A stretch of DNA of 64,000 nt from Cristatella mucedo. Lineage: Eukaryota; Bryozoa; Phylactolaemata; Cristatellidae. Shown in pieces: positions 43,217 through 53,878 of this stretch. Both the position numbers and the translations under genes were made by a program. Position 1 is the first letter of the stretch. Every line of letters starts with the position of its first letter. The notes under the pieces are model-generated. The model was not told the DNA's origin. It worked only from the letters and a program-made list of their open reading frames with translations, and did no database searches. Location: contig WPIO01000125.1 of the NCBI GenBank assembly GCA_009760855.2, positions 739,001 through 803,000 of the forward strand. Reading direction: 5' to 3'.

Positions 43217-43560
43217 ACTTTCCTATAGCTACGTACGTCGACGATCAATTGGCGGAGACATTCTGGGTCCGCACTAAATCCTATGGAAGCGTGGGGGTGT
43301 AACGGGATGCCCCTGGCTGGCAACCGGAACTAAGCCCTTCACGGGATCGCTGAGGCGCGGATATCAGCAGATATGAAATCACGTATCTCAAAGTTTAGCC
43401 ATTATTGACTTATTTTAATCATATTCAAATATTATTGCTTTAAAAAATGATTTACAGCTAAAGCTGAATGGTCCAAGCCAATGAATTTTCCGATCAGCCC
43501 CTATTGCTCCTTCATTCTTTAGCTCCAGCCTATCTCTCAGATCAAGTGGCGCTCAGCGGT
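43217..43560. other. RMC1 upstream region
   Basis: About 340 bases between the RMC1 start and the satellite, presumably with the RMC1 promoter. No TATA-like box was recognised. A short LINE scrap (TTCTTTAGCTCCAGCCTATC, cf. 38800) lies at about 43505-43545. Confidence 0.4.
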
Positions 43561-46500
43561 GGGTTCGAGGATTTACCGCAATCCACTTTAGTTGGGCTAA
43601 CAACGACCTGACGCAAGCGTTGCCGAGCTCAAATTTTGCACCGATTTGCACGCGTTCGAATGTATCTATCCACCAGATTTCAAGGCGCTGCGCTCCGAGC
43701 ACTTATGCAAATGAGTTTCGACGCCGGACGCCTGTGAAGTCACATCCAAGCCACCGCTCCGCCAGCTCACCTGCTTAGCCAGCCCCTATCGGCCAAACCG
43801 CAATCCACCGAAATCCATTCGTTCCCGTAAAAAATCCACCACAAATCAGCTGCGCACAGCTCCAAAAAGTTTGGAATATCAAACTACGCTACACGTACAA
43901 TGTACTCAGGAACTTTCGCACGATTCCGCTCACGCATTTTCACGAAGTCCACTGAAATAGCATTGCAGTGGCCCAGGCCAATACCGCAATCCACTGCATT
44001 TCACCGCGAAACGAAAGAAATCCAGTTCGAAAAGCTCCTTTTTGATTGCATATGACAGCACACTCTGCAATGCGCTGCAATCGACTGCAGTAAAAAAAAA
44101 ATACTAGCTGATTAACAGCCCCTTTTTGTATAGCGACAGAAGAGCCTTGACGGCTATCACCACCGCTTGCAATGGCGATAAAGAATCGCCCACCACAAGA
44201 TTCGAACCTGCGACCTCGGCACCGAGGTCGTGAAAAGCAACCGCCTTACCTAGTGAGCCATTACGGCTCACCGGGCCAATAACGCAATCCACCGAATCCA
44301 CCGCACAAAAAATCGAAATAGATTTCGCCGAGCTCCAGTCTATTTTGCCTATTAAAGTACACCGAGCTGCGTGCACAGCCACGTAAAATAAAAAAAATCA
44401 TGCATCGTCGCACTGTGGCAATGGGAGGCAATCGCCTGAAATGATCTAAAAAAAAAACTATCCCAATCCACTCTATTCCACTGCAAATCATCCCAAATCG
44501 CCATCGCGAAACTCTAATTGACACTGCATATAGGACTAGGCTTGATTCAAAGTGCACCCACGAAATTTCGCTCCATAGTGCACACGCGTTCTTGTGCAAT
44601 GAATTGCAATCGAATGCAACGGCCCAGTCCCATACCGCAATCCACCGAAATCCGCTGCAATCCGCCACACAGCGGCCAGAACGCGTACACTAGAAGCTCT
44701 ATTTATGCTGCTCTACTCTTCGGTTTTTGTGTACTCGCATAACTTTACTGTAATTGTTACTGCCATTCTGCAGCAATGCATTGCAATCGACCAAATCTGC
44801 CCGGGCCAGTTTGTCAATCCACCGAAACCCGCACCAATACGACCGGAATATGTACACTTTAAGCTCTAATAGTGATTACACCTTGCTCTAATTTTTGGTT
44901 ATTGTGCAATTGCACAGTTTCACTGCAATCGCCTCGGCCATTCGGCTGCAATGCACTGCCATTGACTGCAATAGCCCGGGCCAATACCTAAATTTACAGC
45001 AATCTGATGCAAAATGCCCTGAAATTGGTTTCGCAATGCTTCAATTTTGAATGCATTAAAGCACACTGGTTAAAGTCAACCACATCATTTTAAGCGATTG
45101 CGCTCTTAAAATCTCGGGCAATGCATTGCAATCTACGACAACGGCTCGGCTCGAAGCAGCAATCCACTATAATTTATGGCAAGTCGACCCTAATTGGGTT
45201 CACAAGTGCCAATCGCCATCACATTTCACATTTCCTTATACTTAGAGTGAAATCTTTGGACTTTCAAGCTATTTTGCATGTTAATTGTCAACAATGCACG
45301 GCAATAGACATCAATGGCAGGGACCAATACCAAAATCCGTAGCAAATCGACAAGAAATCGGCTGCACTAAGCTCCAATTCTCATTCCACGTAACATCTTA
45401 CTGCGTGCACACATACTTTCAACCATTTCAACCAGCTCTGACCGTTCAATCTTGGACAATGCATGGCAATAGACGGCAATGGACTGGGCAAATACGGCAA
45501 TCCATTATGATCCATCGAAAATAACTGGAATGTGACTGGGCCAAGATCAAATAAATCTTACCTGTCACAGCCCACTGTGTTGAATGTGCAATCAAATCCT
45601 TTCAACCATTCGCGAATGAATGATCTCGAGCAGTGAATGGCAATCGACAGCAGTGTCCCGGGCCAATAACCCAATTCCCGGCCCTTTGAAGAGATATTGG
45701 CAGTTCGGAAGCCTCAATTGTCACTACATATAACATTCCGCTGCGTTCAAAGTAAAACCGTGGCATTTTCAAAATGCTATGCTCGTTAACTGTCAGCAAT
45801 GCACGGCAATCCACAGTAATGGTCGGGGCCGATAGCAAAATCCGTGGAAAATTGACAAGATTGGCTGCAATAAACTGCAACTCTCATTCCACGTAACAGG
45901 TACATGTGCATGCGCATATCTTTCCCCCATTGTTCGAGTTCAATCGAAGGCAATGCACGGCAATGTCCCGGGGAAATACGCCAATCAATAACGGTCAGTT
46001 ACAAATGGACCAATAGGTGCCGAGAGAAGCTCCAACTTTTCGCGCGCATTGCACTACACTGCATTAAAAGTGCAGCCACATCTTTTTAAATAATCGACAA
46101 AGGCACAATCGAGGGCAATGCACGGAAATCGACTGCAACGGCCCGGCCTCTCCCGAAATCGGTTTCAATTTTCTGGAAATTGTCTGTTTGAATTTGTAAT
46201 TATCCTACCACATAACGCTCACTGTGGGTGCACATACTGTCATTTTTCGCGTTCAACCTTGGGCAATCCATGGCAATCGACGACAATTTCCCGAGACAAT
46301 ACAGCAATCTATGATTGTTACAATTTCAAACAAAGCTGGTGGGAGAAGATTCAGTTTTTCTTACGTATTACAGTGTGCTGTGTTAAAAGTGCAACCGCAT
46401 CATATAAACTAATCTTGAACGAGCATGCGAGGGCAATTCGCGGCAGTCGAGGGCAACGGCCTGGGAAAATACGGTAATCTAAAACGGTCCATTAAAGATA

Positions 46501-46650
46501 GACTGGATGCTGCTGGGTGACGCTCCCATTTACATTTCTAGTTCGTTTATAATCTATTTTTGGTGCACCCACGAAATTCCATTGGTAATGCTAGCTCTCG
46601 GTCACTGCATTGCAATTTACGGTAATGACCCACGCCAATTCACAAATCTT
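43560..46650 (+). repeat. Degenerate satellite, ~170-bp period, about 17 units
   Basis: Every unit has a core like GCAATGCACGGCAATCGAC, then GGCCCGGGCCAATAC and GGCAATCCA, followed by an AT-richer spacer often containing GTGCACACA. Cores lie near 43577, 43797, 43978, 44277 (after a SINE), 44463, 44633, 44811, 44985, 45157, 45326, 45491, 45663, 45829, 45975, 46146, 46297, 46468 and 46634. Most steps are 165-178 bases; two are near 150 and a few near 185-220. The units are well diverged from each other, so the array is old. No coding potential. It fills most of the gap between RMC1 and BLOC1S5. Confidence 0.85.
44100..44272 (-). mobile_element. SINE-B inserted in the satellite
   Basis: Minus-strand copy: CTAGCTGATTAACAGCCCCT (3' end complement), AAGATTCGAACCTGCGACCT (B box complement) and TAGTGAGCCATTACGGCTC (head complement). 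Satellite sequence resumes at once on both sides. Confidence 0.88.
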
Positions 46651-46849
46651 CTGAAGCTTTGGTGGAGGAAAGAACCGGCCCTAAAGCAAAGAACGAATGA
46701 CGGATCTCTAAAAAATGTTCAGGTCGTAAGTCGAAGTGGCGGGTCTCGACCAGAGATCTCGATCGATGCCAAGTGCCCGCCCATGTGGATAGCAGAACTA
46801 GAGGGGAGGGCTTCGCCTCGACCTAGTAGATAGAGCCAACGCGGGAAAA

Positions 46850-47450
46850 TGAAGCTGAGGAGGAGGAGGAGGAATTGTCGTTCGACACGCCGACTCAGGC
46901 CGGCGAAGCTGTCACGACAGGAAAGCCGCTGCTGCTAGCTCGTCAGCAGCACAACGGATCCTCAGCAGCCGAGGTGAGCTGTGACGCAGGTCACCGTCGT
47001 CGTCGCCTAGTCCGGCCAGGCTCCAGTCCGGCGAGGCGGAAAGCCGAGAGGCCGACAGAGCAGCAAGGGAGCGAGCGAGAGAGCGAGAGCGAGAGCCAGC
47101 TCGACGAGCCAGCTCGACCTGCCGACCACTCGCGAGCCGAATCGAGCTGACCTCAGCAGTCGGACGGGGTACTTTTCTTTAGCACACAGGGGCAGCTTGT
47201 GAACCTGCCCTTGCTTCGAGCACGGCACCGGCTGCCGCCGCCGCCGAGGCGGCAGCGTCGGGCGACAAAGAGCTGCTGCGGCCGGCCATGACTGAAAGCA
47301 GCGAGTCGGTCGAATGCGGTTCTACACTTTGCTGTGCTGATGCCGTACCTCCAGGTGGCCGCAGGCGTATTGCCGGTGCATTTGCAGCAGGAGCATAATC
47401 TCCAGTCGAGACTGTCAATGAGAACGACATAATCACACTTTAAGAATATA
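46850..47450. other. GC-rich block, possible CpG island or unassigned exons
   Basis: GC-rich, CG-dense DNA between satellite and BLOC1S5. A minus-strand frame at 47179-47436 (MIMSFSLTVSTGDYAPAANA, then PAIRLRPPGG before a GTACGG) and a plus-strand frame at 46875-47150 are open. LRPPGG recalls the N-terminus of Jupiter/JPT proteins, but the match is too short to name. I cannot say which, if either, is expressed. Confidence 0.3.
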
Positions 47451-47804
47451 ATTTCTTAAGCGGGACGGACGGTGACTGAACCTTTAGACTACGGCAAGTA
47501 TCTTACAAATTCTAATGACACTTTTTGCTTGCAGTGCAAGTGAAAAACACACCATATATGCTTCAGTGACGCTGTATGCTAACAGGCGACCGGTGTAGTC
47601 CGGATAGGCGACTGCTACCAGTGAGGCGGATGTTTACATCGGACATCAGTTGTCGACGAACTCTATTGGACAATCTGGCATTGAGTGCATTGGGGGCTGG
47701 GCTTTCGATATCGTAGTGGTGGCGGTGAGCCGCCAGGGTCGCCAAAGGGCTTGGCGTTGGTGGCTACAGCTACTGTCATTCCGTGATCTCTGCCACGTGC
47801 TCTC

Positions 47805-47980
47805 CTTGCTAGCTGATTTAACCGCTTCTTTTTGTATAGCGACAGAAGAGCCTTTACGGCTATCACCACCGCTTGCAGTGGCGATACAGGATCGCCCACC
47901 GCAGGATTCGAACCCACGACATCGAGGCCGAGGTCGTGAAAAGCAATCGCCTTACCTAGAGTGCCATTACGGCTCACACT
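47805..47980 (-). mobile_element. SINE-B, minus strand, full length
   Basis: GCTAGCTGATTTAACCGCTT, CGCAGGATTCGAACCCACGA (B box complement) and GAGTGCCATTACGGCTC. One of the best-preserved copies. Confidence 0.88.
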
Positions 47981-48417
47981 TGGAGTCCCAGACCAGCACA
48001 ACCCATAGACGTTGCCCTTTTCTAAGCTGTTCCCCCTATGGTAGCGAGTGAGAGATGTTGGTACTAAGTAGCGCCAGGCGGACAGCCTAGATAAGGGAGT
48101 CACTCCAAGATGGTCTTGAAGTCTAGGTCTTGACCTCATTCCACGTCCCATCAAGACCAAGATTTGGCCGCCGCGCCAAAATACTGATTATGTCCTCGGT
48201 TCCACAAACTGCATCTGTTTCGTTCCTTTATGAGCTTTGTAGTTGCGAATGTAATCCATTTAAATAACTTGGATTTCTTACGCCGATTCACGGTTGTTGA
48301 GATACCGCACTGACTTCATTTTTATGAGCCAACGATCTTGGCCGGGGTTGAAGAGGTTGCATTCACTCTCGGCCTTGACAGTGGGCGGGCCCGCTTCCGG
48401 TTGTTCATGCGCTTGAC

Positions 48418-48436
48418 ATGGAGTCCGTAGTTTTGG
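48418..48436 (+). CDS. BLOC1S5: BLOC1S5 exon 1 (short coding part)
   Basis: ATG, five further codons (MESVVL) and one base, ending TTTTGG|GTGAGC. The single overhanging base joins the two leading bases of exon 2 to give Ala. The intron would be 103 bases. Confidence 0.6.
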
Positions 48437-51400
48437 GTGAGCTGCTAAGCTTGAATTAAAGTGACCAAAGACCGTTATCAGCAGCCAAATTGGAGCATAT
48501 GTTGTGTGATACATTCACAGATGAAATCTTTTTTTTTAGCAGCCAACCGTATATTCGGACGGCTGTTCGACCATCGCGGTGCTGTCCAAGGAGAAATTGC
48601 CTTCATGGTCCAGGAGTTCGAGCCGAAGCACCAGAAGGAGCTTTCAAATTCAAACTTCAACGCAATGCTGAGTGAAGCAGAAGCTTTGCTCAGTGATACA
48701 TTTCCGGAGATACTAAATATTTCAAAAGCACACCTAGAGGACATATTCTACAGCGCGAAAGCCGCGGAGCAGATGTGCGACGTGGTCCTAAAGAACGGAG
48801 GCCGGAGTCTGGAGGCAAGTCGTAACTGATAGTCGCGGAGTCATGCAGCCGCGTTGGTGGTTGCCTGGCCCGCACGTGTGTTGGCGGCCTACGTATGCGG
48901 CCGTGCGCAGGCTCGCCTGTCGTACTTCGCGCGGCCGGCTTCGACCGGCAGCGACTGGCAGCGGTGCACTGTGCTACCGCGGCTCTGACGCGCTGCTGCT
49001 TCGGTCGCGAACAGCGAGGATCGTTGTCGCCGAAGTATGGCGGCGCGTTGGCTTTGCGAGTGCCGCTCCGTCTCCAGCGAGGAAAGACCCGCGCACGGGT
49101 TCGTCGAGCACTCGACTGTAGTGTCGTGCCTGAGCGCATGGCGCTGGTGCGCTTCTAACCGTGGCGGCGCGCTCACTTGTGACGTTGCCTCTAGCGGGCG
49201 CCGAGGCTTCGGAGTGAGCCGAAGTTCTCTGCGGGTCTGTTAATACGCTGCCGTCGTAGGGCTACATGCTTCCAAGCTAACCGTGGTACGGTGATGCTAT
49301 TCTGACGGATAATAATGTTTGTGTAAGTTCCTTTCATGCATAGGCTTTTCACTTCATGTTCGGACTTAATCTGAAGAAATCTAAATGTTAGGATTCTATT
49401 TTCCTGGTTCACAGTGTAGCTGTGCTGGCTTTTGGCTATTCGATATAACATTCTCTTGCTCACCAAGATTTTGTTCTCAGACTTTGAGTGAAAGTCTGTT
49501 GGGTACCACAAGCCACTTTGGCTTATAGTAAGCTATGCGAAAAAGATTCTCCAGCTTAGCTGCAACTTAAATGCTTGTGTAATTGTGAAGTTGCTTGCAG
49601 AAACACTCTACTATGGCAGGCAGACCTACTAGCTTCATAGGTGGCCTGCTGCATATGTAGCATCGGTCACGTTACCGTCGTGACGATCCGGTCAGGCAAA
49701 GTTGGTGTTCATCAACACATTTCTTCAGCTTGCTCATTGTGATTATCAGGAAGCCTCCACTTCATCGTCTACCCCTAGGCATACTGTTCACCTTGCACGG
49801 CTCATTGCCATGTTGTCACCTCTTGTTAATGTTGTACCCCTGCGTGCAGCTTTTTTGTTACTTTGCATGCACAATCTTATCTTATTTTAAGCAGTAGCAA
49901 ATGCACAAGGAGGTTTTCTAGCGCAGCTTTTTTGGACCTAAACAAGTATATAAATCACATTTACTGTTTATAGCACTCTCAGAGAACAAACTGCATTTAT
50001 ACATATAAACTTTACTTATTTCATGAGCTATAGTATCCTTGATATGCATTAGATTAAGGGAACTGCATGTAGCCCTCGCTGCTGCTGATATGCTGCTTGC
50101 ATTGATACCAAAATTTGGCTTCAGTGCCAAATAGGAAATGCTCGATTTCTTCCACTGCAAAGTTAGTGCTTTATTTGACTACTAATTAACCAGTAGTGCA
50201 TTAGACTTCTTGTGGGATGCCCCTGTCCCAGCGTTCTGCTGCTCACACTTTCTGCTCGCTCAGATGGCGTGCTGTGCCTCATGCAAAAGGTTGGGGGTTT
50301 TTGAGTTGTAGTTGCATCATTATAATATGTTCGAGAGTCTTAGATCCTACGATATGAATATTTGCTTGAGCTAGGTGGAGCATTCTGTTAAAATGACTAC
50401 ACACTGTGCAGCATCACTTGCAGTCCTTGCATGGCTACCGGGCTCATTAGCCAACAGAATTTGCAAGCCCTATATATATGGCCATCGGGCCAGTCTCACA
50501 CACACCTTCTCAAAAGTCATGTTCCACCCGGTATGGCGACACCAAGCCCATCGGGTGCCAGCTGATTGCTTTCAAATTAGCATACAGGAGTATACATCAC
50601 CAATCTCTGCGCACTATATACTAGGTACATTTTTAACGTCTTGGATAGGTAAAAATATTATTTACAGGGCAAATAATTTAATAAGAGGTCGGACCTCCAT
50701 GGTTTTTTATTAACATCTCTTTTATACACACCGGATAGAGTTTGTCAATCTCTTACAAGTCTCTGAGGTATAATTACCCCGGTAGTAGTGCAGCCGGCTA
50801 AACAGCTCTTCCAGGGCATTAGCAGGCACAGAATCCGAGCTCAGACAGCACTCCAACCTTTCTTAAATATGCTCTATGGGATTTAGGTTAAGCGGCTGAC
50901 TCGGCCGACTCATTACTTTAGCAGTTGCCTCAGAGAACAAATTGTTTAGAAGTTTTTGCCATGTGCTTCGGGTTACTGTACTACTGCCAAATGTAATCGT
51001 TCCGAAGCAGAACTCTAGAACTCAAAACAAAAAGAAATTCCAGCATTTTTACCAGAGCGTATACATGTACTAGACCATAAATTACCCGTTAATAGGGTGC
51101 AGAATTCCGAAACCGAAGGAGTAGAAGCAATGCCAAACCATGCTACTTCCGAGACCACATTGCATTGTTGACTGGATACAGTCAGGGTTGTAATCTCATT
51201 TTCTCGCCGACTTACGAATGCTCTTTGTTTGCTGTTATCGAAAAACATGTATTGTGACAAGTCGGTCCATAAAAATCGACCCCAGCCGTCCCATGTGTTG
51301 TAGGCATGGTCCGTGACCCATCTGAGACCATCTCTACTGAGACGCCCAGTATGGCAGCCTTTCTCAATATGCAATTGCCTGGCAACCCTCCGACGTACTG

Positions 51401-53020
51401 TCTGTGCTTAGGATCGAGCCAGTAGTGGCCATGTTCCTTGGCCGACATGAGCACGTTCTACTAACCACACTGCCGTGCGTTTTAAGCTGCTTAAGGTTGT
51501 AGCTCACCACTCAATTGCTGATTTTAAGTCAGTATCACTTCTTGGTTGCTTAGGCATATTTCCTGCAAAGTCTGCAGTCTTTTTATGGTGCTGTTTAGCG
51601 GTGCTCACCAAGACATGTTGGACTAGGTGCCAACACGAGCCGAAAGCCGACCCTCTGCTCCCTTCTCATGCCCACAGCGATTGTGCAGACATTAAGAAGC
51701 TCGTATGGAGGGAAGAGCTAAAAAAAATTTCAATTTGTAGAAATGTCATGTTAAAATGTCCAAACTCCATAGCAACTGGGCATTTTTAAGCAGTTTTAAC
51801 ACAAGGCACCAACTATATACTACAGCTATTCACCTTCGACTGAAGCTGTCACGCTTTCCTGGACTAGTGGCTGAGCTTCGATCTCTGGCTCCGTTTGACC
51901 AATGCGTGCATTTGGAGTGGTGGAACGACACTTGAGAAGGAGGGAAGGTGTTTTTTATGCACACCCTTCTTATAATGCATTAAAAACTCCTATTATCTTA
52001 GCTCAGTATTTGTAGTCAAATTAATTTTTAGTAGAGATTCGGTTCTGTAGCACTGAGAACGACTTGTGCAAATGAACATGTAATAGTATGAACATGAAAA
52101 TGAACATGTAATAATATGAATATGTAATAGCAGCTCACAGTTTCCTTAACAAGACCGAGTAAGCAAAGATTAGCTGATTCTACAGCCTCTCTTATATAGC
52201 AACTGAAGAGCTTTGCTGCAAATATAAATCGCCTAGAGAGAGATCGAGTTCTCTGAGGGAGCTTTATCAAGTGCATTGTTATTATTATTATTATTACCCT
52301 GCTTGCAGCAGGCAATGAAGGATTGTCTACTGCCGAATGGAACCCAAGATCTGTGTTGCTTAGCTCTGTCAAAATGCAATTTGATCTTGTGGGCCCTCAG
52401 TAACCCAGTTGCTGTGGCAGCTACATTATCTACACATCATGTGGGTTGTCCATGGTGCTTCAGTCAGATATAGGACTAGGCCTACTGAAAGGCTAAGTTA
52501 CTACCTGGCTGGTACTAGTGTGCATATACTATAAATTTTGGACACGCTCATGTACGAGAAAGATTTTTAGCTTTGGACGTAGTTAGTCAATATGGTCAGC
52601 ATGTATGTCTACCCACTCCGACATTAACACAGAGACGTCACCAATTCCACTAAGATCCATATGCAGGCCCTCGTGCTTATGCTGAAGGTTCAAGGAAACA
52701 CTGGTGTCAATTGGAGACCCACGTGTCCTGACCAACGTGCTTTCCTGCTTGGTGCTTTGATGGGCCACCCGCCCATGAATGCTTTGTGTTTACGTGCTGC
52801 ACGTTGAATGGTTAACATTCATTTCTTCTAGGCCGAGACTCTATCTAGGCATCGAGAGGAACGAAAGCAGCAATGGGCACACTTCATGAACGAGCAGTGT
52901 GAAAAGAGTGCCCAAGTTGACCAGGAGTATGCTGCACAGGTGCAATCAATAGAGAGTTTCTATGCCAATTTGGAAAAGAAACAGGACACAAGTGGAGCAG
53001 TTCCATTAGCACAGACATAG
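48418..53020 (+). CDS. BLOC1S5: BLOC1S5 (Muted), BLOC-1 subunit 5
   Basis: Three coding exons (48418-48436, 48540-48814 and 52832-53020) give 160 residues, against 187 in human. It is a coiled-coil subunit of BLOC-1, which sorts cargo into lysosome-related organelles. RLFDHRGAVQGEIAFMVQEF matches human RLLDHRPVIQGETRYFVKEF, and QQWAHFMNEQCEKSAQVDQE matches MLQWDNFMKEQPNKRAEVDE. The rest is charged helix as expected. Intron 2 starts with GC, not GT, and frame is kept only with that donor. The start ATG in exon 1 fits by phase, but an ATG at 48521, just before the exon 2 acceptor, is an alternative. Converges on KDM1B. Confidence 0.9.
48540..48814 (+). CDS. BLOC1S5: BLOC1S5 exon 2
   Basis: Acceptor with eight T then AG; ends CTGGAG|GCAAGT, a typical GC-type donor. 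Encodes ANRIFGRLFDHRGAVQGEIA onward to NGGRSLE, mostly helical and charged. Confidence 0.88.
50690..52010 (-). mobile_element. Tc1/mariner-type element, decayed
   Basis: On the minus strand it shows a WPSQPLNLNPIEHI-like box (Tc1 SPDLNPIE signature) around 50880-50920. Upstream regions are colinear with the copy at 23985-24648 and 25930-26290. Stops throughout. Confidence 0.7.
52165..52370 (-). mobile_element. SINE-B interrupted by a LINE tail
   Basis: SINE-B 3' complement TTAGCTGATTCTACAGCCTC at 52170 and its body (GCAGGCAATGAAGGATTGTC) from about 52303 flank a plus-strand LINE A tail. Confidence 0.7.
52213..52298 (+). mobile_element. LINE family A 3' tail within SINE-B
   Basis: TTTGCTGCAAATATAAATCG, hairpin CGCCTAGAGAGAGATCGAGT and (ATT)n. 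Nested inside the minus-strand SINE-B. Confidence 0.8.
52832..53020 (+). CDS. BLOC1S5: BLOC1S5 exon 3 (C-terminus)
   Basis: Acceptor TTCTTCTAG, 62 codons plus TAG. Encodes RKQQWAHFMNEQCEKSAQVD and a helical tail ending VPLAQT. Confidence 0.92.
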   Translation, partial: AETLSRHREERKQQWAHFMNEQCEKSAQVDQEYAAQVQSIESFYANLEKKQDTSGAVPLAQT

Positions 53021-53539
53021 CAGCCCAATCTAGCCAATACGCCTTTATTCACGTGCAATACAGGCGAAAGTGCCGATGGAATCGACAAAATGCAGATCGG
53101 CCAGTGCAACTATTGCATGGCACCGTGCCATGCTTTGCTCTGATCACGTAGGGGTAGTGAGCGTTGCTCAACCAGGTAGAGTATCAGTACATCCGTTGCG
53201 GACGTGACAGGTGCTTTTCGGATGAGCTGAATGGCTTGCAGAATGACGTTCGTTTGCCTCGTTTAAAGCCCTGTAAAAATAATGCTACCTTACAGCTCTG
53301 GTTCTGTTTCCTTATCTTAATCTTGTATGCTCCGCTCCTTATCGTGTATGCTCCTCATTCCTGTTGCGTATGCTGCACCTTATGCATATGCCAACAAATC
53401 TTGAGCTGCTCTTGAGGCAAGACAGCTAATCGCCTGCCGGCGATGAGGGTGTATGACTGCAGATCGGTGCCGTTTATGCACGCAAGTACATACTCGTGCA
53501 TGAATCAATCTCGATAAGTTTCTTAGAAGGAATTGCACA

Positions 53540-53545
53540 TTTATT
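53540..53545 (-). terminator. Poly(A) signal AATAAA for KDM1B
   Basis: AATAAA on the minus strand about 240 bases past the KDM1B stop. It directly precedes the plus-strand ATTAAA. Confidence 0.5.
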
Positions 53546-53549
53546 CCAT

Positions 53550-53555
53550 ATTAAA
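53550..53555 (+). terminator. Poly(A) signal ATTAAA for BLOC1S5
   Basis: ATTAAA about 530 bases past the BLOC1S5 stop, five bases from the opposing KDM1B signal. Confidence 0.45.
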
Positions 53556-53785
53556 CTGCAATGTCTGTACAATTCGGTGTACTTTCGCTATGGCCAAGGA
53601 ATGAATGAATGTTGAATTTCACATATTTGATTAGATGCCCTCAAGGCGAACACCTCGGCACCGTATAACTTTTTACAGTCTGGCAATCAGTCCACGGACG
53701 GTATGACAGATCTCAAGAGTGCAGCTCCAGTAGAGAAGGACACTGCCGGTAGGATGTCAAGTTCAGACAAACGCGAATACATTGC

Positions 53786-53878
53786 TCAAACATGTGAAGT
53801 CGCAATGATCTTAATGGCTTCTCGAATTCCGCTGAGATATGCACCAGTGACAGTTTGTGGATGGCTTCTCATTGATGC
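53786..53878 (-). CDS. KDM1B: KDM1B last exon
   Basis: Acceptor ATATTTTAG, 30 codons plus TGA. Encodes ASMRSHPQTVTGAYLSGIRE and a short tail. Human has ATNRHFPQTVTGAYLSGVRE, so the residues just after FAGE have drifted while the FAD-contacting TVTGAYLSG is kept. Confidence 0.93.
   Translation of the reverse strand, partial: ASMRSHPQTVTGAYLSGIREAIKIIATSHV

Larger units (their letters stand above)
48815..52831 (+). other. BLOC1S5 intron 2 (GC-AG)
   Basis: Holds a GC-rich stretch at 48840-49210 with conflicting open frames, a Tc1-type element at 50690-52010 and a SINE-B interrupted by a LINE tail at 52165-52370. The span 49250-50690 shows only a faint LINE tail scrap near 49965-50000. Confidence 0.5.
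53021..53785. other. Convergent 3' region of BLOC1S5 and KDM1B
   Basis: The 765 bases between the two stop codons carry both 3' UTRs. No repeat or further gene seen. Confidence 0.7.

Noticed and set aside
48690-49243. Overlapping open frames on both strands after BLOC1S5 exon 2
   Set aside because: High GC lowers stop frequency; frames conflict and none carries a known motif or consistent splice sites.
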